Counted from the stretch's first letter, positions 33,904 to 42,003 are shown. The stretch is DNA of 64,000 bases from Actinoplanes oblitus (GCF_030252345.1 NZ_CP126980.1:1441501-1505500); one strand, 5' to 3'. Numbers and translations: made by a program. Notes: generated by a model not told the origin, from the letters alone.

Positions 33904-34172
33904 GTCCCGTTCGCGGGACGGTTGTCCCGTGGACGGAGACTGTCCCGCGAACGGAGTCGGCCGGGTCGCCGAAAGTTGACCGGCCTGAGCCCGGAAACTC
34001 GTTTCTCTGCCCCGGAAGCACGTCTCTCTGCATGGAAGCGCATGGAATACATCGTGCGGATCGAGCGGTGTGATCGGAATCAACCGAAAGTATGAGTGTC
34101 TCCGCGAATGGAGACGCATACGGTTGTCTCCATGCACGGAGACAAACCCTCTACTGACTCCACGCACGGAAC
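33904..34172. promoter_or_regulatory. lysogeny switch region with eight operator-like sites
   Basis: Between the repressor and excisionase-like genes lie eight related dyad or half-dyad sites of 16 to 19 bp: 33904-33919 (GTCCCGTTCGCGGGAC), 33924-33940 (GTCCCGTGGACGGAGAC), 33942-33958 (GTCCCGCGAACGGAGTC), 34001-34019 (GTTTCTCTGCCCCGGAAGC), 34022-34039 (GTCTCTCTGCATGGAAGC), 34098-34115 (GTCTCCGCGAATGGAGAC), 34126-34143 (GTCTCCATGCACGGAGAC) and 34156-34172 (GACTCCACGCACGGAAC). The shared core is GTCYC, six to eight bases, GGAGAC. Divergent promoters must lie here. Confidence 0.85.
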
Positions 34173-34365
34173 TTTCCAGCGTGGTGACGAGCAGATCGCC
34201 TACAGCGCGAAGCACGCCGGCGCCGTCCTCGACCTCAGCGAGCGCACCGTCCAGAACCTGATCGCGAACGGCCGGATCCGGTCCTTCCTGGAAGGCCGCA
34301 GTCGACGCATCTCCCGGCGGGCGCTGGAGGAGTACTGCCGAAACCGAGAGGCCGAGTCGGCGTGA
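34132..34365 (+). CDS. excisionase-like helix-turn-helix protein
   Basis: About 77 residues from the ATG at 34132. It has the BldC/excisionase-type fold: QIAYSAKHAGAVLDLSERTV, QNLIANGRIRSFLEGRSRRI, SRRALEEYCRNREAESA. Such proteins bind DNA as recombination directionality factors or early regulators. Earlier in-frame starts exist (34096, 34108) but no clear Shine-Dalgarno favours any, so a leaderless message is possible. Two operator-like sites overlap its first codons, so it is probably repressed in the lysogen. Confidence 0.75.
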   Translation: MHGDKPSTDSTHGTFQRGDEQIAYSAKHAGAVLDLSERTVQNLIANGRIRSFLEGRSRRISRRALEEYCRNREAESA

Positions 34366-34553
34366 CGCACCCAGGCGGAGGGGGCGGCACTGGCCCCGGC
34401 GGCGGCAGTGGCACTGGTCCCGGGCGTCTGGAACCGCCGGACTGGTGGGAGCACTCGGCGGAGCGCTGGGTTGCCGCGCTGGAGGACCTCGCGGAGCTTC
34501 TCGACCGGCCGGGCTCCCCGATCGTGCTGTCGCCCTGGCCCAACCCTTCCTGA
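34362..34553 (+). CDS. small early phage protein
   Basis: A 63-residue protein starting at a GTG that overlaps the previous stop (GTGACG). A Gly-rich start (THPGGGGGTGPGGGSGTGPG) is followed by the helix PPDWWEHSAERWVAALEDLAELL. No family recognised. The coupling to the excisionase-like gene supports translation. Confidence 0.5.
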   Translation: MTHPGGGGGTGPGGGSGTGPGRLEPPDWWEHSAERWVAALEDLAELLDRPGSPIVLSPWPNPS

Positions 34554-34635
34554 AACAGACGCGCGCCACCACGGGGTAGCATCCCGGGCGGCGCGCAGAT
34601 CACCGGATCAACCCACCGTTCAGAAAGGCCATCCG

Positions 34636-35748
34636 ATGACGAGTTCGACCGTACCTGACCGCAAGACCAAGCGCGCCGGCGAGTTGGAACGCGGCGACTG
34701 GATCGACCTCGACGGTACCGGCGGCGAGGCGTGCGGCCCGGCCGTCGTGCGCTACACCGAGTCGTTCAACAACGGCTACGACGGTGCCCGGGTGCTGATC
34801 GTGGTCGAGGGCTCCGGCGACCTGGAGCCGACCCCGGTCCGCTGGGGCGCCGCGAAGCCGCTGCGCCTGCTGACCGCCGAGGAGATCGAGAAGGCCAAGG
34901 CGGACGACCGCCGTAGCCGGATCGCTGTCCAGCTGGAGCAGCTGGCTGCGCTGGTCCGGCAGGGCCGGGTGCCGCTGCCCTCCGGCACCTCTGGTCGCCC
35001 CCGGTCGCTCGACATCGACTTCCACCTGGACAGCGCCGAGGAGGTCGAGCAGGCCGCGGCGGCGCTCGACGTGCAGGTCGCCAACCCGTTCGGCAAGTAC
35101 CTGTGCGTGGACTGGCCGGGCAACGGCCGCCACGGAGAGGTCGCGGCCAGCTGGTCGTCCTACCGGAAGGACCCGGAGCCCAAGCCGGAGCCGGTCGCCG
35201 AGCATTACCACCTCAGCGGCCAGACGGGCGGTCCGGGTGAGTGCGCTGCGGAATGCGCGTGCGGCCTGACCTTCAGCGGCTTTGACACCCTCGCTGAGGC
35301 AGTCGCCCAGGTGGATCGGCACATCGCCGACCCGACCGGCGCCGCCTACCAGCGGGAGGCCGAGGACGCCGAGCTGGTGATCGGCCGCATCCCGCCCCGC
35401 TTCGAGGACGGCCGGAACCCGGGCGTCGCCGTTGACGAGCCGTTCCGGTCCGGCACGACGTGCGAGGAGCTGAGCGACGGCCCGGCCGAGCCGGTGGTCC
35501 GCTACTTCTCGTTCGGCGGCGGCCACACCGACCCGGTGACCGGCGAGCCACTGAGCGGCAAGTACGCCACCGTGGTCGCCCGGGACGCCGAGGCCTGCCG
35601 TGACGCGATGATCGCGAAGTACGGCAAGGCCTGGTCGTTCGAGTACATCCCTGGGACTCCGCAGGCCGTCGAGTGGATCCCGCGCTGGACCGAGCACGAC
35701 CGGATCGACCTCACCGCCGTCGAGCCGACCTGTCCGGGTGGCTGCTGA
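34636..35748 (+). CDS. early phage protein of unknown function
   Basis: A 370-residue protein beginning MTSSTVPDRKTKRAGELERG after an AAAGG ribosome site. Acidic and rich in short beta-like stretches; a central region has HYHLSGQTGGPGECAAECAC, whose His/Cys pattern could bind a metal. The N-terminal 60 residues (DWIDLDGTGGEACGPAVVRY) resemble small beta-barrel domains. No catalytic motif is recognised. Its stop overlaps the next start (TGATG). Confidence 0.68.
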   Translation: MTSSTVPDRKTKRAGELERGDWIDLDGTGGEACGPAVVRYTESFNNGYDGARVLIVVEGSGDLEPTPVRWGAAKPLRLLTAEEIEKAKADDRRSRIAVQLEQLAALVRQGRVPLPSGTSGRPRSLDIDFHLDSAEEVEQAAAALDVQVANPFGKYLCVDWPGNGRHGEVAASWSSYRKDPEPKPEPVAEHYHLSGQTGGPGECAAECACGLTFSGFDTLAEAVAQVDRHIADPTGAAYQREAEDAELVIGRIPPRFEDGRNPGVAVDEPFRSGTTCEELSDGPAEPVVRYFSFGGGHTDPVTGEPLSGKYATVVARDAEACRDAMIAKYGKAWSFEYIPGTPQAVEWIPRWTEHDRIDLTAVEPTCPGGC

Positions 35749-35996
35749 TGACCGCCCCGTGCGCCTGGGCGCTGCTGATCGACCGCCTGGAGGCCCTCGA
35801 CGACGTCCAGCCGGTGGTGCTGCCGCAGGCCTGCGCGGCGCCGGCCAGCGAGCGCGTGCGGTTCGACCGCCCGGACCTGGGTGTGTGGTCGGTGCTGGTC
35901 GGCGAGGTGTGCGAGAGCCACGCCGAGTCCGCGGCCGGGCTCGGAGCGCTCCGGCTCGGCGAGATCCCCCGGCACTCGGCCGCCATCTCCACCTGA
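35748..35996 (+). CDS. small early phage protein
   Basis: An 82-residue protein, MTAPCAWALLIDRLEALDDV to GEIPRHSAAIST. Its ATG shares a base with the preceding stop. No family recognised. A 158-bp GC-rich gap with several short hairpins follows, without a visible gene. Confidence 0.55.
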   Translation: MTAPCAWALLIDRLEALDDVQPVVLPQACAAPASERVRFDRPDLGVWSVLVGEVCESHAESAAGLGALRLGEIPRHSAAIST

Positions 35997-36154
35997 TCCG
36001 GCTGCGCGGTGGCGGCCCCCTGTTCTGCCGCCGCGCAGCCCCTGCCGGCCCGCCTGCCCGGGCCCGGCAACCGGCCCGGGGCGCACGTCGTCCGCTGCGC
36101 CCCGGGCCACCGACTTCGCACCTGCTTCACATCTCGACTTCACAGGAGATAGCA

Positions 36155-36346
36155 GTGAGCCTCAACCTCGCCGACACGAGCGAGATAGCGGTCATCAATG
36201 CCGCCGACCTCGACCCGCACGAAACGATCACCCGACGCCTGACGCCCCCGCACTTGCGCCGTCCGCGGTTCTTCCGGGGCACCCGCCGGTGGACGCGGTC
36301 CCGCGCGCTGCTGGTCGCGGCGACCTGGCCGGGTGGTCTGCGGTGA
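36155..36346 (+). CDS. small basic phage protein
   Basis: A 63-residue protein from a GTG with a good AGGAG eight bases upstream. Acidic start (SLNLADTSEIAVINAADLD) and a strongly basic end (LRRPRFFRGTRRWTRSRAL). No family recognised. The stop overlaps the next GTG. Confidence 0.58.
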   Translation: MSLNLADTSEIAVINAADLDPHETITRRLTPPHLRRPRFFRGTRRWTRSRALLVAATWPGGLR

Positions 36347-36870
36347 CCGCCCTGATCCCGAACGCCGCGTTGGCGTACCGCGTGCTCGACCACATCGACG
36401 CGCACCCGGAGACCTGGAACCAACGGAAGTGGGACTGCGGCACCACCGCCTGCTTCGCGGGTCACGCGGTCCGGCTCTCCGGCGGCATCATCCAGGGCTT
36501 CGGCAACTCCGACGCCGAGGTGGCCGAGGTCACCGACGATTCCGCCCGCTGGATGCTCGGCATGCACGCCCAGGAGGCGGCCTGCCACGTGCTCGGCATC
36601 CACCCCGACACCGGGGGCATGGCGGACGACCCGGAGACGGGCACGCGGCACTGGCTGTTCGACGCGGGCAACGACCGCGACCGGCTCGGCCGCCTGGTCG
36701 CCGCGATCTTCGGCCCGCGCCCGGAGGCTCCGCCGGTGGACCGCTGGTCGGCGATGGTCCCAGACCCGCATCCGATGGCGAACTGCGGTCCGCTCACCTT
36801 GCCATTGCCGCCCGGCACGTTGTGCCCGACGTGCGGCACGATCCCGCCGGTTCCTGGCGGTGTGTCGTGA
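36343..36870 (+). CDS. conserved actinophage protein
   Basis: A 175-residue protein. The stretch HIDAHPETWNQRKWDCGTTA and CFAGHAVRLSGG is recognisable from many actinophage and plasmid proteins of unknown role. A C-terminal CPTCG pair suggests a small zinc site. GTG start coupled to the previous stop (GTGA). Confidence 0.66.
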   Translation: MTALIPNAALAYRVLDHIDAHPETWNQRKWDCGTTACFAGHAVRLSGGIIQGFGNSDAEVAEVTDDSARWMLGMHAQEAACHVLGIHPDTGGMADDPETGTRHWLFDAGNDRDRLGRLVAAIFGPRPEAPPVDRWSAMVPDPHPMANCGPLTLPLPPGTLCPTCGTIPPVPGGVS

Positions 36871-37092
36871 GGCGCCAGCCGATCTACATCCAGAACGCCG
36901 AAGCTCCCAGCTACCGGCAGGTCAAACCGTTCTGGTGGGCCTGGACCGTCCGGGACAGCGCGACCGGCCCGGCTGTCGCCGAGGGCCACGCGCTCACCTC
37001 GTGGGGCGCCCGCCGCCGGATCGACCAGACCGTGCGCCGCTGCGTCTGCGTGGCCGGCGTGCACGACGCGGTTCGGCCGGTGCTGCACCCCG
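36867..37092 (+). pseudogene. 5' part of a probably frameshifted phage gene
   Basis: From the coupled GTG at 36867 the frame reads plausible protein (RRQPIYIQNAEAPSYRQVKP, FWWAWTVRDSATGPAVAEGH, then VRRCVCVAGVHDAVRPVLHP). After about 37090 this frame turns into Arg/Gly/Ala-rich shadow sequence with no stop until 37607. Sensible coding continues in the +1 frame at 37093. One base too many around 37085-37095 explains this, by mutation or sequencing error. As deposited it would fuse in frame to the next-but-one gene. Confidence 0.5.
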
Positions 37093-37287
37093 TTGTCGCC
37101 CCCGGAGGCCGACCGGCTGACCGCCCGGCTCCAGCGCGACGGCGTGCCGGTGACCGTCCAGACTCCCGCGCCGGGCGTGGTGGTGTTGTGGCCGGCGTTG
37201 GAGCTGACCGTCGCGCAGGAGGCGCACACGCTGTACCTGGTCTGCGACGAGACGGACGCCTCGGTGCGCTGGGCGGGTGTCGCATGA
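37093..37287 (+). CDS. 3' part of the frameshifted phage gene, or separate small gene
   Basis: A 64-residue frame from a TTG: LSPPEADRLTARLQRDGVPV, TVQTPAPGVVVLWPALELTV, then HTLYLVCDETDASVRWAGVA. Codon use and composition are normal for the phage. Its stop overlaps the next ATG (ATGA). It is probably the continuation of the gene at 36867, but a separate start at the TTG is possible. Confidence 0.5.
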   Translation: MSPPEADRLTARLQRDGVPVTVQTPAPGVVVLWPALELTVAQEAHTLYLVCDETDASVRWAGVA

Positions 37288-37607
37288 AGCTTCGCCACGT
37301 CACCACCAAGTACGTCTTCGACGCCTCCGAGCTCCCGGTCACCCGCGACGCCAAGCGCCGCAAGTTCAAGCCCGCGGACGTGATCGTCACGCACCGGTCG
37401 ACCTTCGGCTTCTGGGAGGTCCGGGTGCACGGCTTCACCACCAACACGGCCTCGTACTCGACGTCGGTCATCTGGGGGATCAGGAACGACCAGGTCATGG
37501 AGAACAACGTCGGGGCGGCACCCGGATGGCTGAAGACCGCGGTGGGCCAGGCCGTGAAGTTGCACGCAGCGGCCGGGCTCAAGGTGGCGGGCGGTGACGC
37601 CCGATGA
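37284..37607 (+). CDS. early phage protein of unknown function
   Basis: A 107-residue basic protein: MKLRHVTTKYVFDASELPVT, RRKFKPADVIVTHRSTFGFW, EVRVHGFTTNTASYSTSVIW and a C-terminal helix GWLKTAVGQAVKLHAAAGLK. ATG overlaps the previous stop, and its own stop overlaps the next ATG. No family recognised. Confidence 0.6.
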   Translation: MKLRHVTTKYVFDASELPVTRDAKRRKFKPADVIVTHRSTFGFWEVRVHGFTTNTASYSTSVIWGIRNDQVMENNVGAAPGWLKTAVGQAVKLHAAAGLKVAGGDAR

Positions 37608-38206
37608 AGATCTTCCCCGACTGGCGCGCCGTGGGCCGCGCGATGCGGTGGGCCCGGAAGCAGGACGACGTCCGGCGTTCCGCCATCCGCGACGACCAGA
37701 CCGGCCGCCTCGTCGAGATCGCCTGGGATCGGGCCGCTTACACCGACCTTGTCGCCCACACCTGGACGCCCGACGGCGGGCCTCACCTGTACGTCAACCT
37801 CCAGGACGGCCGTCACGTCGAGGCCGAAGAGCTGGACGCGCTGACCACGCTGCGGTTCCTCGCCCACCTCGACCTCATCCCCGTCGAGCTGGCCGAGCCC
37901 AGCAAGCGGTACGGGCGGTGCGTCGAGTGCGGTCGGGTGGCCGAGTGGGTCGAGCCGACCGCGCAGTTCGCCGGGCGCTGGTGCCACCTGCGCCCGGAGC
38001 GTCCGTACCACGTGCCGGAAGTGCAGGCGGAAGCCCAGGCCACCGGCTCCGAGTCCGACGCGTGGGAGCTGCTCGACGAGGCGATGGGGCCGGTGCTGCG
38101 TCAGGCGCTGGCCACCAGCCCGACGCTGTGCCGCTGCCCGTGGCTCGGCATCGGCACGCCTGAGCACGAGCGGTCCGGTCTCTGCCTGCCGGTGGTGAGC
38201 GCATGA
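37604..38206 (+). CDS. early phage protein with Cys/His residues
   Basis: A 200-residue protein starting MKIFPDWRAVGRAMRWARKQ. RYGRCVECGRVAEWVE, then a later His and Cys (RWCHLRPERPYH) look like a zinc ribbon. The end carries LCRCPWLGIGTPEHERSGLC. No family recognised. Coupled to both neighbours by 4-bp overlaps. Confidence 0.62.
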   Translation: MKIFPDWRAVGRAMRWARKQDDVRRSAIRDDQTGRLVEIAWDRAAYTDLVAHTWTPDGGPHLYVNLQDGRHVEAEELDALTTLRFLAHLDLIPVELAEPSKRYGRCVECGRVAEWVEPTAQFAGRWCHLRPERPYHVPEVQAEAQATGSESDAWELLDEAMGPVLRQALATSPTLCRCPWLGIGTPEHERSGLCLPVVSA

Positions 38207-38517
38207 CGGCGCCGGCCAAGACCGCGGCCGAGATCATCCGGTGGGAGAACCCGCCGCCGCCGGCCCGGCCGGGCCAACACCTCACCGGCAGCCGCTGGGA
38301 CGGGGTCGCCGAGATCCTGCGCGACGAGCGCGGCCGGTGGGCGGTCGTCTACGAGGGCGACGTCAACAACGCCAGCTCGATCGCCTCGGTGATCCGGATG
38401 GGCAACGTGGCCTGCTTCCGGCCCACCGGCGACTTCGAGGCGGTCTCTCGCCGCTCGTCGACCACAGGCCTGACCACGGTCTACGCCCGGTATCTCGGGG
38501 ACGGGGGTAGGCGGTGA
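38203..38517 (+). CDS. early phage protein of unknown function
   Basis: A 104-residue protein: KTAAEIIRWENPPPPARPGQ, WDGVAEILRDERGRWAVVYE, then a beta-rich end. It lies just ahead of the exonuclease gene and overlaps it by four bases, so it may belong to the recombination cassette. No family recognised. Confidence 0.58.
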   Translation: MTAPAKTAAEIIRWENPPPPARPGQHLTGSRWDGVAEILRDERGRWAVVYEGDVNNASSIASVIRMGNVACFRPTGDFEAVSRRSSTTGLTTVYARYLGDGGRR

Positions 38518-39413
38518 GCGCGCCGACCTTGCCGCCGTCCACCAAGGTCACCGGGCCGGGCGTCTACCAGCTCACCGAGGCCGAGTACCACGCCGATCCG
38601 GTGCCCGGCGGCTCGCTGTCGAGTACCGGAGCCCGGATGCTGATCGCCCCGTCGTGCCCGGCGCTGTACCGGCACTGGGCGGACAGCCCGCAGGAGACGA
38701 CTGACTACTTCGACTTCGGCAGCGCGGCCCACCAGCTGGTGCTCGGCGTGGGGCCGGGCATCCACGAGGTGAAGGCCGACAGCTGGCGGACCAACAAGGC
38801 CAAGCAGGACGCGGCGGACGCCCGGGAGCGCGGCGAGACTCCGCTGCTGTCTCGGGACGTCAAGATCGTCGAGGCGATGGCCGCCCGGCTCCGCGAGCAC
38901 CCGATCGCGCGCGCGCTGTTCGCGCCGGGCTCGGGCCGGGCGGAGCAGGCCATCGTCTGGCAGGCGGCCGGCCAGCTGGAGGACGGGCGCACGGTGCCGG
39001 TCCGGTGCCGGGCGCTGATCGACTGGCTGCGCCACCCGGGTGCCGGCCGCCTGCTGGTGCCGGACTACAAGACGTGCGCCAGCGCGGCCCCGGACGACGC
39101 GATGAAGTCCGTCGCCCGGCTCGGCTACCACGTGCAGGGTGCGTTCTACCTGGCCGGGCTGCGTGCCCTGGGCCTGGCAGACGACAGCGCCCGCTTCCTG
39201 CTGGTGATGCAGGAGAAGACGGCGCCATACCTGGTGACCGTGATCGAGCCGGACCAGACCGCGATGCGCCTCGGGGCGATGCGGGTCCGCGAGGCGATCG
39301 ACATCTACGCGCGGTGCACCGAGTCGGGGCGATGGCCGGGCTACTCGGACGACGTCGTGATCGGCGAGCTGCCGCCGTGGGAGACCAAGGAACTGAACGG
39401 AGAGATCTGGTGA
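38514..39413 (+). CDS. PD-(D/E)XK exonuclease (RecE/lambda Exo type)
   Basis: A 299-residue protein of the phage exonuclease VIII-like PDDEXK group. GGSLSSTGARMLIAPSCPAL at the start, GSAAHQLVLG (conserved His), EQAIVWQAAGQLEDG, VPVRCRALIDWL with Asp, LLVPDYKTC (D...YK) and LGYHVQGAFYLAGL (the Gln) match the expected order of motifs. It should resect double-stranded DNA ends 5' to 3' to make single strands for the annealing protein two genes downstream. GTG start coupled to the gene before. Confidence 0.84.
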   Translation: MSAPTLPPSTKVTGPGVYQLTEAEYHADPVPGGSLSSTGARMLIAPSCPALYRHWADSPQETTDYFDFGSAAHQLVLGVGPGIHEVKADSWRTNKAKQDAADARERGETPLLSRDVKIVEAMAARLREHPIARALFAPGSGRAEQAIVWQAAGQLEDGRTVPVRCRALIDWLRHPGAGRLLVPDYKTCASAAPDDAMKSVARLGYHVQGAFYLAGLRALGLADDSARFLLVMQEKTAPYLVTVIEPDQTAMRLGAMRVREAIDIYARCTESGRWPGYSDDVVIGELPPWETKELNGEIW

Positions 39414-39664
39414 CCGAAATCGACAGCTACCTGGTGTGGTCGAACCAGAAGACCATGTGGTGGCGACCCCGTAACAGCGGCTACACGCAGTACATCGAGG
39501 AGGCTGGCCGCTACACCCGGGCGGAAGCCGAGGAGATCGTCCGGAAGGCGACGGTCGACGGCCAGCTGAAGCACTGGCGGACCGACCCGGTCAGCGGCGC
39601 GAAGTACTGGTCGTTCGACGAGGTCCTGGTGGCCGCGCCCGAGGCGATCGAGGTGCCCTGGTGA
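39410..39664 (+). CDS. small phage protein between exonuclease and annealase
   Basis: An 84-residue aromatic-rich protein: TEIDSYLVWSNQKTMWWRPR, YTQYIEEAGRYTRAEAEEIV, ending PEAIEVPW. Small proteins of this kind are frequent in actinophage recombination blocks. The role is unknown. Overlaps both neighbours by four bases. Confidence 0.6.
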   Translation: MTEIDSYLVWSNQKTMWWRPRNSGYTQYIEEAGRYTRAEAEEIVRKATVDGQLKHWRTDPVSGAKYWSFDEVLVAAPEAIEVPW

Positions 39665-40674
39665 CGAACGCCCTCGACCGGCTCGCCGCGCCGGCGCCGA
39701 TCACCCAGACCACCGCCGTGGAGCAGGCCCGCGCGGTGGCCGAGGTCGCCGCCGCCGTCCAGGTCGCCCAGCAGAATCCGCGCAACCTCGACCGGGTGTG
39801 GGCCGAGATGCGCGACGCGTGCAGCCGCTACGGCCTCGCGTCCCGCGCCTTCTACTCCGTGCCCAACCGCGGCAGCAACGCCTCCGTCCACCGCGCCCGC
39901 GAGCTCGGCCGGATCTGGGGCAACTTCGACCAGGGCGTACACGAGCTCCACCGCGACGACGCGGCCGGGCAGTCCGAGGTCAAGGCGTACGCCTGGGACC
40001 AGCAGACGAACTACCGCTCGTCGCGGACGTTCCAGGTACCGCACGCCAAGATGGCCGGCGGCCAGCGGCGAGCACTCACCGACCTGACCGACGTCTACCT
40101 GAACAACCAGAACGTCGGCGCGAGGGCCCTGCGCGAGTGCATCTTCGCCGCACTGCCCGCGGACTTCGTCGACGAGGCCAAGGACCTGTGCCGCAAGACG
40201 TTGGAGCGCGGGGACGGCAAGCCGCTCGACCAGCGGATCGCCGACATGGTCAGCACGTTCGCCGGGATCGGCGTGACCGAGCTGCAGATCGAGACCCGAC
40301 TCAAGCGGCGACGGTCGCAGTGGACGCCGGAGGACGTCGCGGACCTCGGCGTGGTGTTCCGGTCGATCAAGCGGCGTGAGACCTCGGTCGGCGACGAGTT
40401 CCCGGCCGAGCGGGTCACGGCCGACGAGATCACCGGCCAGCAGCGCAACCCGATGGACCGGGACCTGCACCTGTTCGACGAGCACCAGACCGCCCGGGCG
40501 CTCGCCTCGATCGGCCAGCAGTACGTGCCCGGCAAGGCCGAATCGCAGCCGATCACCGAGTTCTGCGGCTGGGAGACGCCGGACGGTGCCTGCAACCTTC
40601 CGGTCGGCCACCCGGTCGGCCCGGAGCTGCCGGGCTACGACGGCCACGACGTGGTGCCGGGTGGTGGCCAGTGA
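39661..40674 (+). CDS. probable phage single-strand annealing protein
   Basis: A 337-residue protein. The core AVQVAQQNPRNLDRVWAEMR, CSRYGLASRAFYSVPNRGSN, ELGRIWGNFDQGVHELHR, VKAYAWDQQTNYRSSRTFQV, NVGARALRECIFAALP matches a phage family of single-strand annealing proteins that I know from many siphophages (here called Sak3-like; the exact family name needs a profile search). Together with the exonuclease upstream it forms a RecE/RecT-style pair for recombination and perhaps genome circularisation. The C-terminal 60 residues contain CGWETPDGACNLPVGHP, a possible zinc knuckle. Confidence 0.74.
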   Translation: MTNALDRLAAPAPITQTTAVEQARAVAEVAAAVQVAQQNPRNLDRVWAEMRDACSRYGLASRAFYSVPNRGSNASVHRARELGRIWGNFDQGVHELHRDDAAGQSEVKAYAWDQQTNYRSSRTFQVPHAKMAGGQRRALTDLTDVYLNNQNVGARALRECIFAALPADFVDEAKDLCRKTLERGDGKPLDQRIADMVSTFAGIGVTELQIETRLKRRRSQWTPEDVADLGVVFRSIKRRETSVGDEFPAERVTADEITGQQRNPMDRDLHLFDEHQTARALASIGQQYVPGKAESQPITEFCGWETPDGACNLPVGHPVGPELPGYDGHDVVPGGGQ

Positions 40675-41000
40675 CCGCCGTCCTGCACTCGCCGTTCTAC
40701 GCCGGCCACAGGTTCACCAGCAGCGACGCCGAGGACCTGGCGGTCGCGCTGAAGGCGGTCGCCGACCCGATGCGGCTGCGGATCCTGTCGCTGCTGTCCG
40801 AGCGCGGCCCGATGCGAGCTGCCGACCTGGTGCCGCTGCTCGACGCCAAGCAGCCGAACGTGTCGCACCACCTGACCGTCCTGCATCAATCGGGATTGGT
40901 ACGCAATCAGGTCGACGGTCCGGACGTGCTGCGCGCCATCGATGTCGACCGCATGTCGCGGTTGGCGCTGCTGCTCGACCCGCACGGCGGCCGTCGATGA
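40671..41000 (+). CDS. ArsR-family winged-helix regulator
   Basis: A 109-residue protein. AVADPMRLRILSLLSERGPM, then LVPLLDAKQPNVSHHLTVLH and SGLVRNQVDGPDVLRAIDVD are a textbook ArsR winged helix. No metal-binding Cys or His sets are evident in alpha-3 or alpha-5, so it may respond to protein or redox signals or be constitutive. It lies inside the recombination block, coupled on both sides by overlaps. Confidence 0.8.
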   Translation: MTAVLHSPFYAGHRFTSSDAEDLAVALKAVADPMRLRILSLLSERGPMRAADLVPLLDAKQPNVSHHLTVLHQSGLVRNQVDGPDVLRAIDVDRMSRLALLLDPHGGRR

Positions 41001-41407
41001 CCCGGGCAGAGCGGGGACTCCTACTGGAGCTGTTCCGCTGGGCGCGCACCGAGGGCGTTCGGCGGGACGGCGCGATGCGCTGGACCAGTCCGCCGCCACA
41101 CCGCTGGGGCGTCGACTTCTGGAACGGCATGGACGACCGCGACCTCCAGGTCTGGCGCGAGGGCCAGATGGTCGCCGCGAACTACCGAGTGACCTCGATC
41201 GCGGAGGCGGTCGACCAGCTGGTGGCGCTCGGCATCGCCCCGGCGAAGTTCTCCACCGCGTACCGGGCTGGCTACAACGCGGCGATGCGGGCGCACCAGA
41301 TCGCGCGGTCGGTGCCGGACAAGCTGTCCAGCCCGCGCGGCTGGTCGGCTCCGGAGATCTTCGCGCTGCTGCCCGCGGCCGATACCGAGCTGGCGGTGGG
41401 GCGATGA
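40997..41407 (+). CDS. early phage protein of unknown function
   Basis: A 136-residue helical protein: RAERGLLLELFRWARTEGVR, VDFWNGMDDRDLQVWREGQM, AYRAGYNAAMRAHQIARSVP. The Tyr-rich AYRAGYNAA helix recalls small replication or regulatory phage proteins, but no family is recognised. Coupled to the RuvC-like gene by a 4-bp overlap. Confidence 0.6.
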   Translation: MTRAERGLLLELFRWARTEGVRRDGAMRWTSPPPHRWGVDFWNGMDDRDLQVWREGQMVAANYRVTSIAEAVDQLVALGIAPAKFSTAYRAGYNAAMRAHQIARSVPDKLSSPRGWSAPEIFALLPAADTELAVGR

Positions 41408-42003
41408 TCCGGCCGCTGCGCCTCGCCGCGCTCGACCTGTCCACCGCCGCCACCGCGATCGCCACCACCCACGACGCGTTCGGCGAGCCGCGGCTGGCGG
41501 TCCGCACGCTCGACACCGCCAAGCGTCCGTTGCACACCCAGACCGACATCATCGACGTCGCGGTCCGCCGGGCGTGCGGGTTCGGGTCCGGCAACCGGGC
41601 GCTGGGCGGCCGGGTCGACCTGGTCGTCATCGAGGGCACCTTCTCCCGCCAGTCCGCTTCGGACTACCCGTTGCACCACGTCCGGGCGGTCGTCACGCAG
41701 TGGATGGCCCGGCAGCGGATTGCCTACGTCGACGTCGCTCCGTCGACGGTCAAGGTGTGGGCGACCGGGTCGGGAGCTACGTCCGGCGAGAACAAGGTGA
41801 CCAAGGACAAAGTCAAGACCTCGGTCGTCGCGACCTACGGCCGATTCCTGCACATCAACCCGGCCGACGACAACCAGTGCGACGCGGTGGCACTGCTGTC
41901 GATGGGGCTCGCCGCGTACGGACAGCCGCTCGCCGACGTTCCGGACGAGCATCGACGCGCGCTGAAGGCGGTCCGCTGGCCCGAACTGGCGGTGATGCGC
42001 TGA
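41404..42003 (+). CDS. RuvC-like Holliday junction resolvase
   Basis: A 199-residue RNase H-fold nuclease. The four acidic residues are visible in LAALDLSTAATA, VDLVVIEGTFS and the pair in NPADDNQCDAVALLSMGLAA. APSTVKVWATGSGATSG and NKVTKDKVKTSVVATYG are typical of phage RuvC proteins. It should cut branched DNA formed during replication and recombination before packaging. Confidence 0.8.
   Translation: MIRPLRLAALDLSTAATAIATTHDAFGEPRLAVRTLDTAKRPLHTQTDIIDVAVRRACGFGSGNRALGGRVDLVVIEGTFSRQSASDYPLHHVRAVVTQWMARQRIAYVDVAPSTVKVWATGSGATSGENKVTKDKVKTSVVATYGRFLHINPADDNQCDAVALLSMGLAAYGQPLADVPDEHRRALKAVRWPELAVMR

Noticed and set aside
36333..37607. 424-codon frame as a single phage gene
   Set aside because: It joins shadow sequence of the gene at 36343, a real segment at 36867 and the gene at 37284; the middle part after 37090 is not protein-like.
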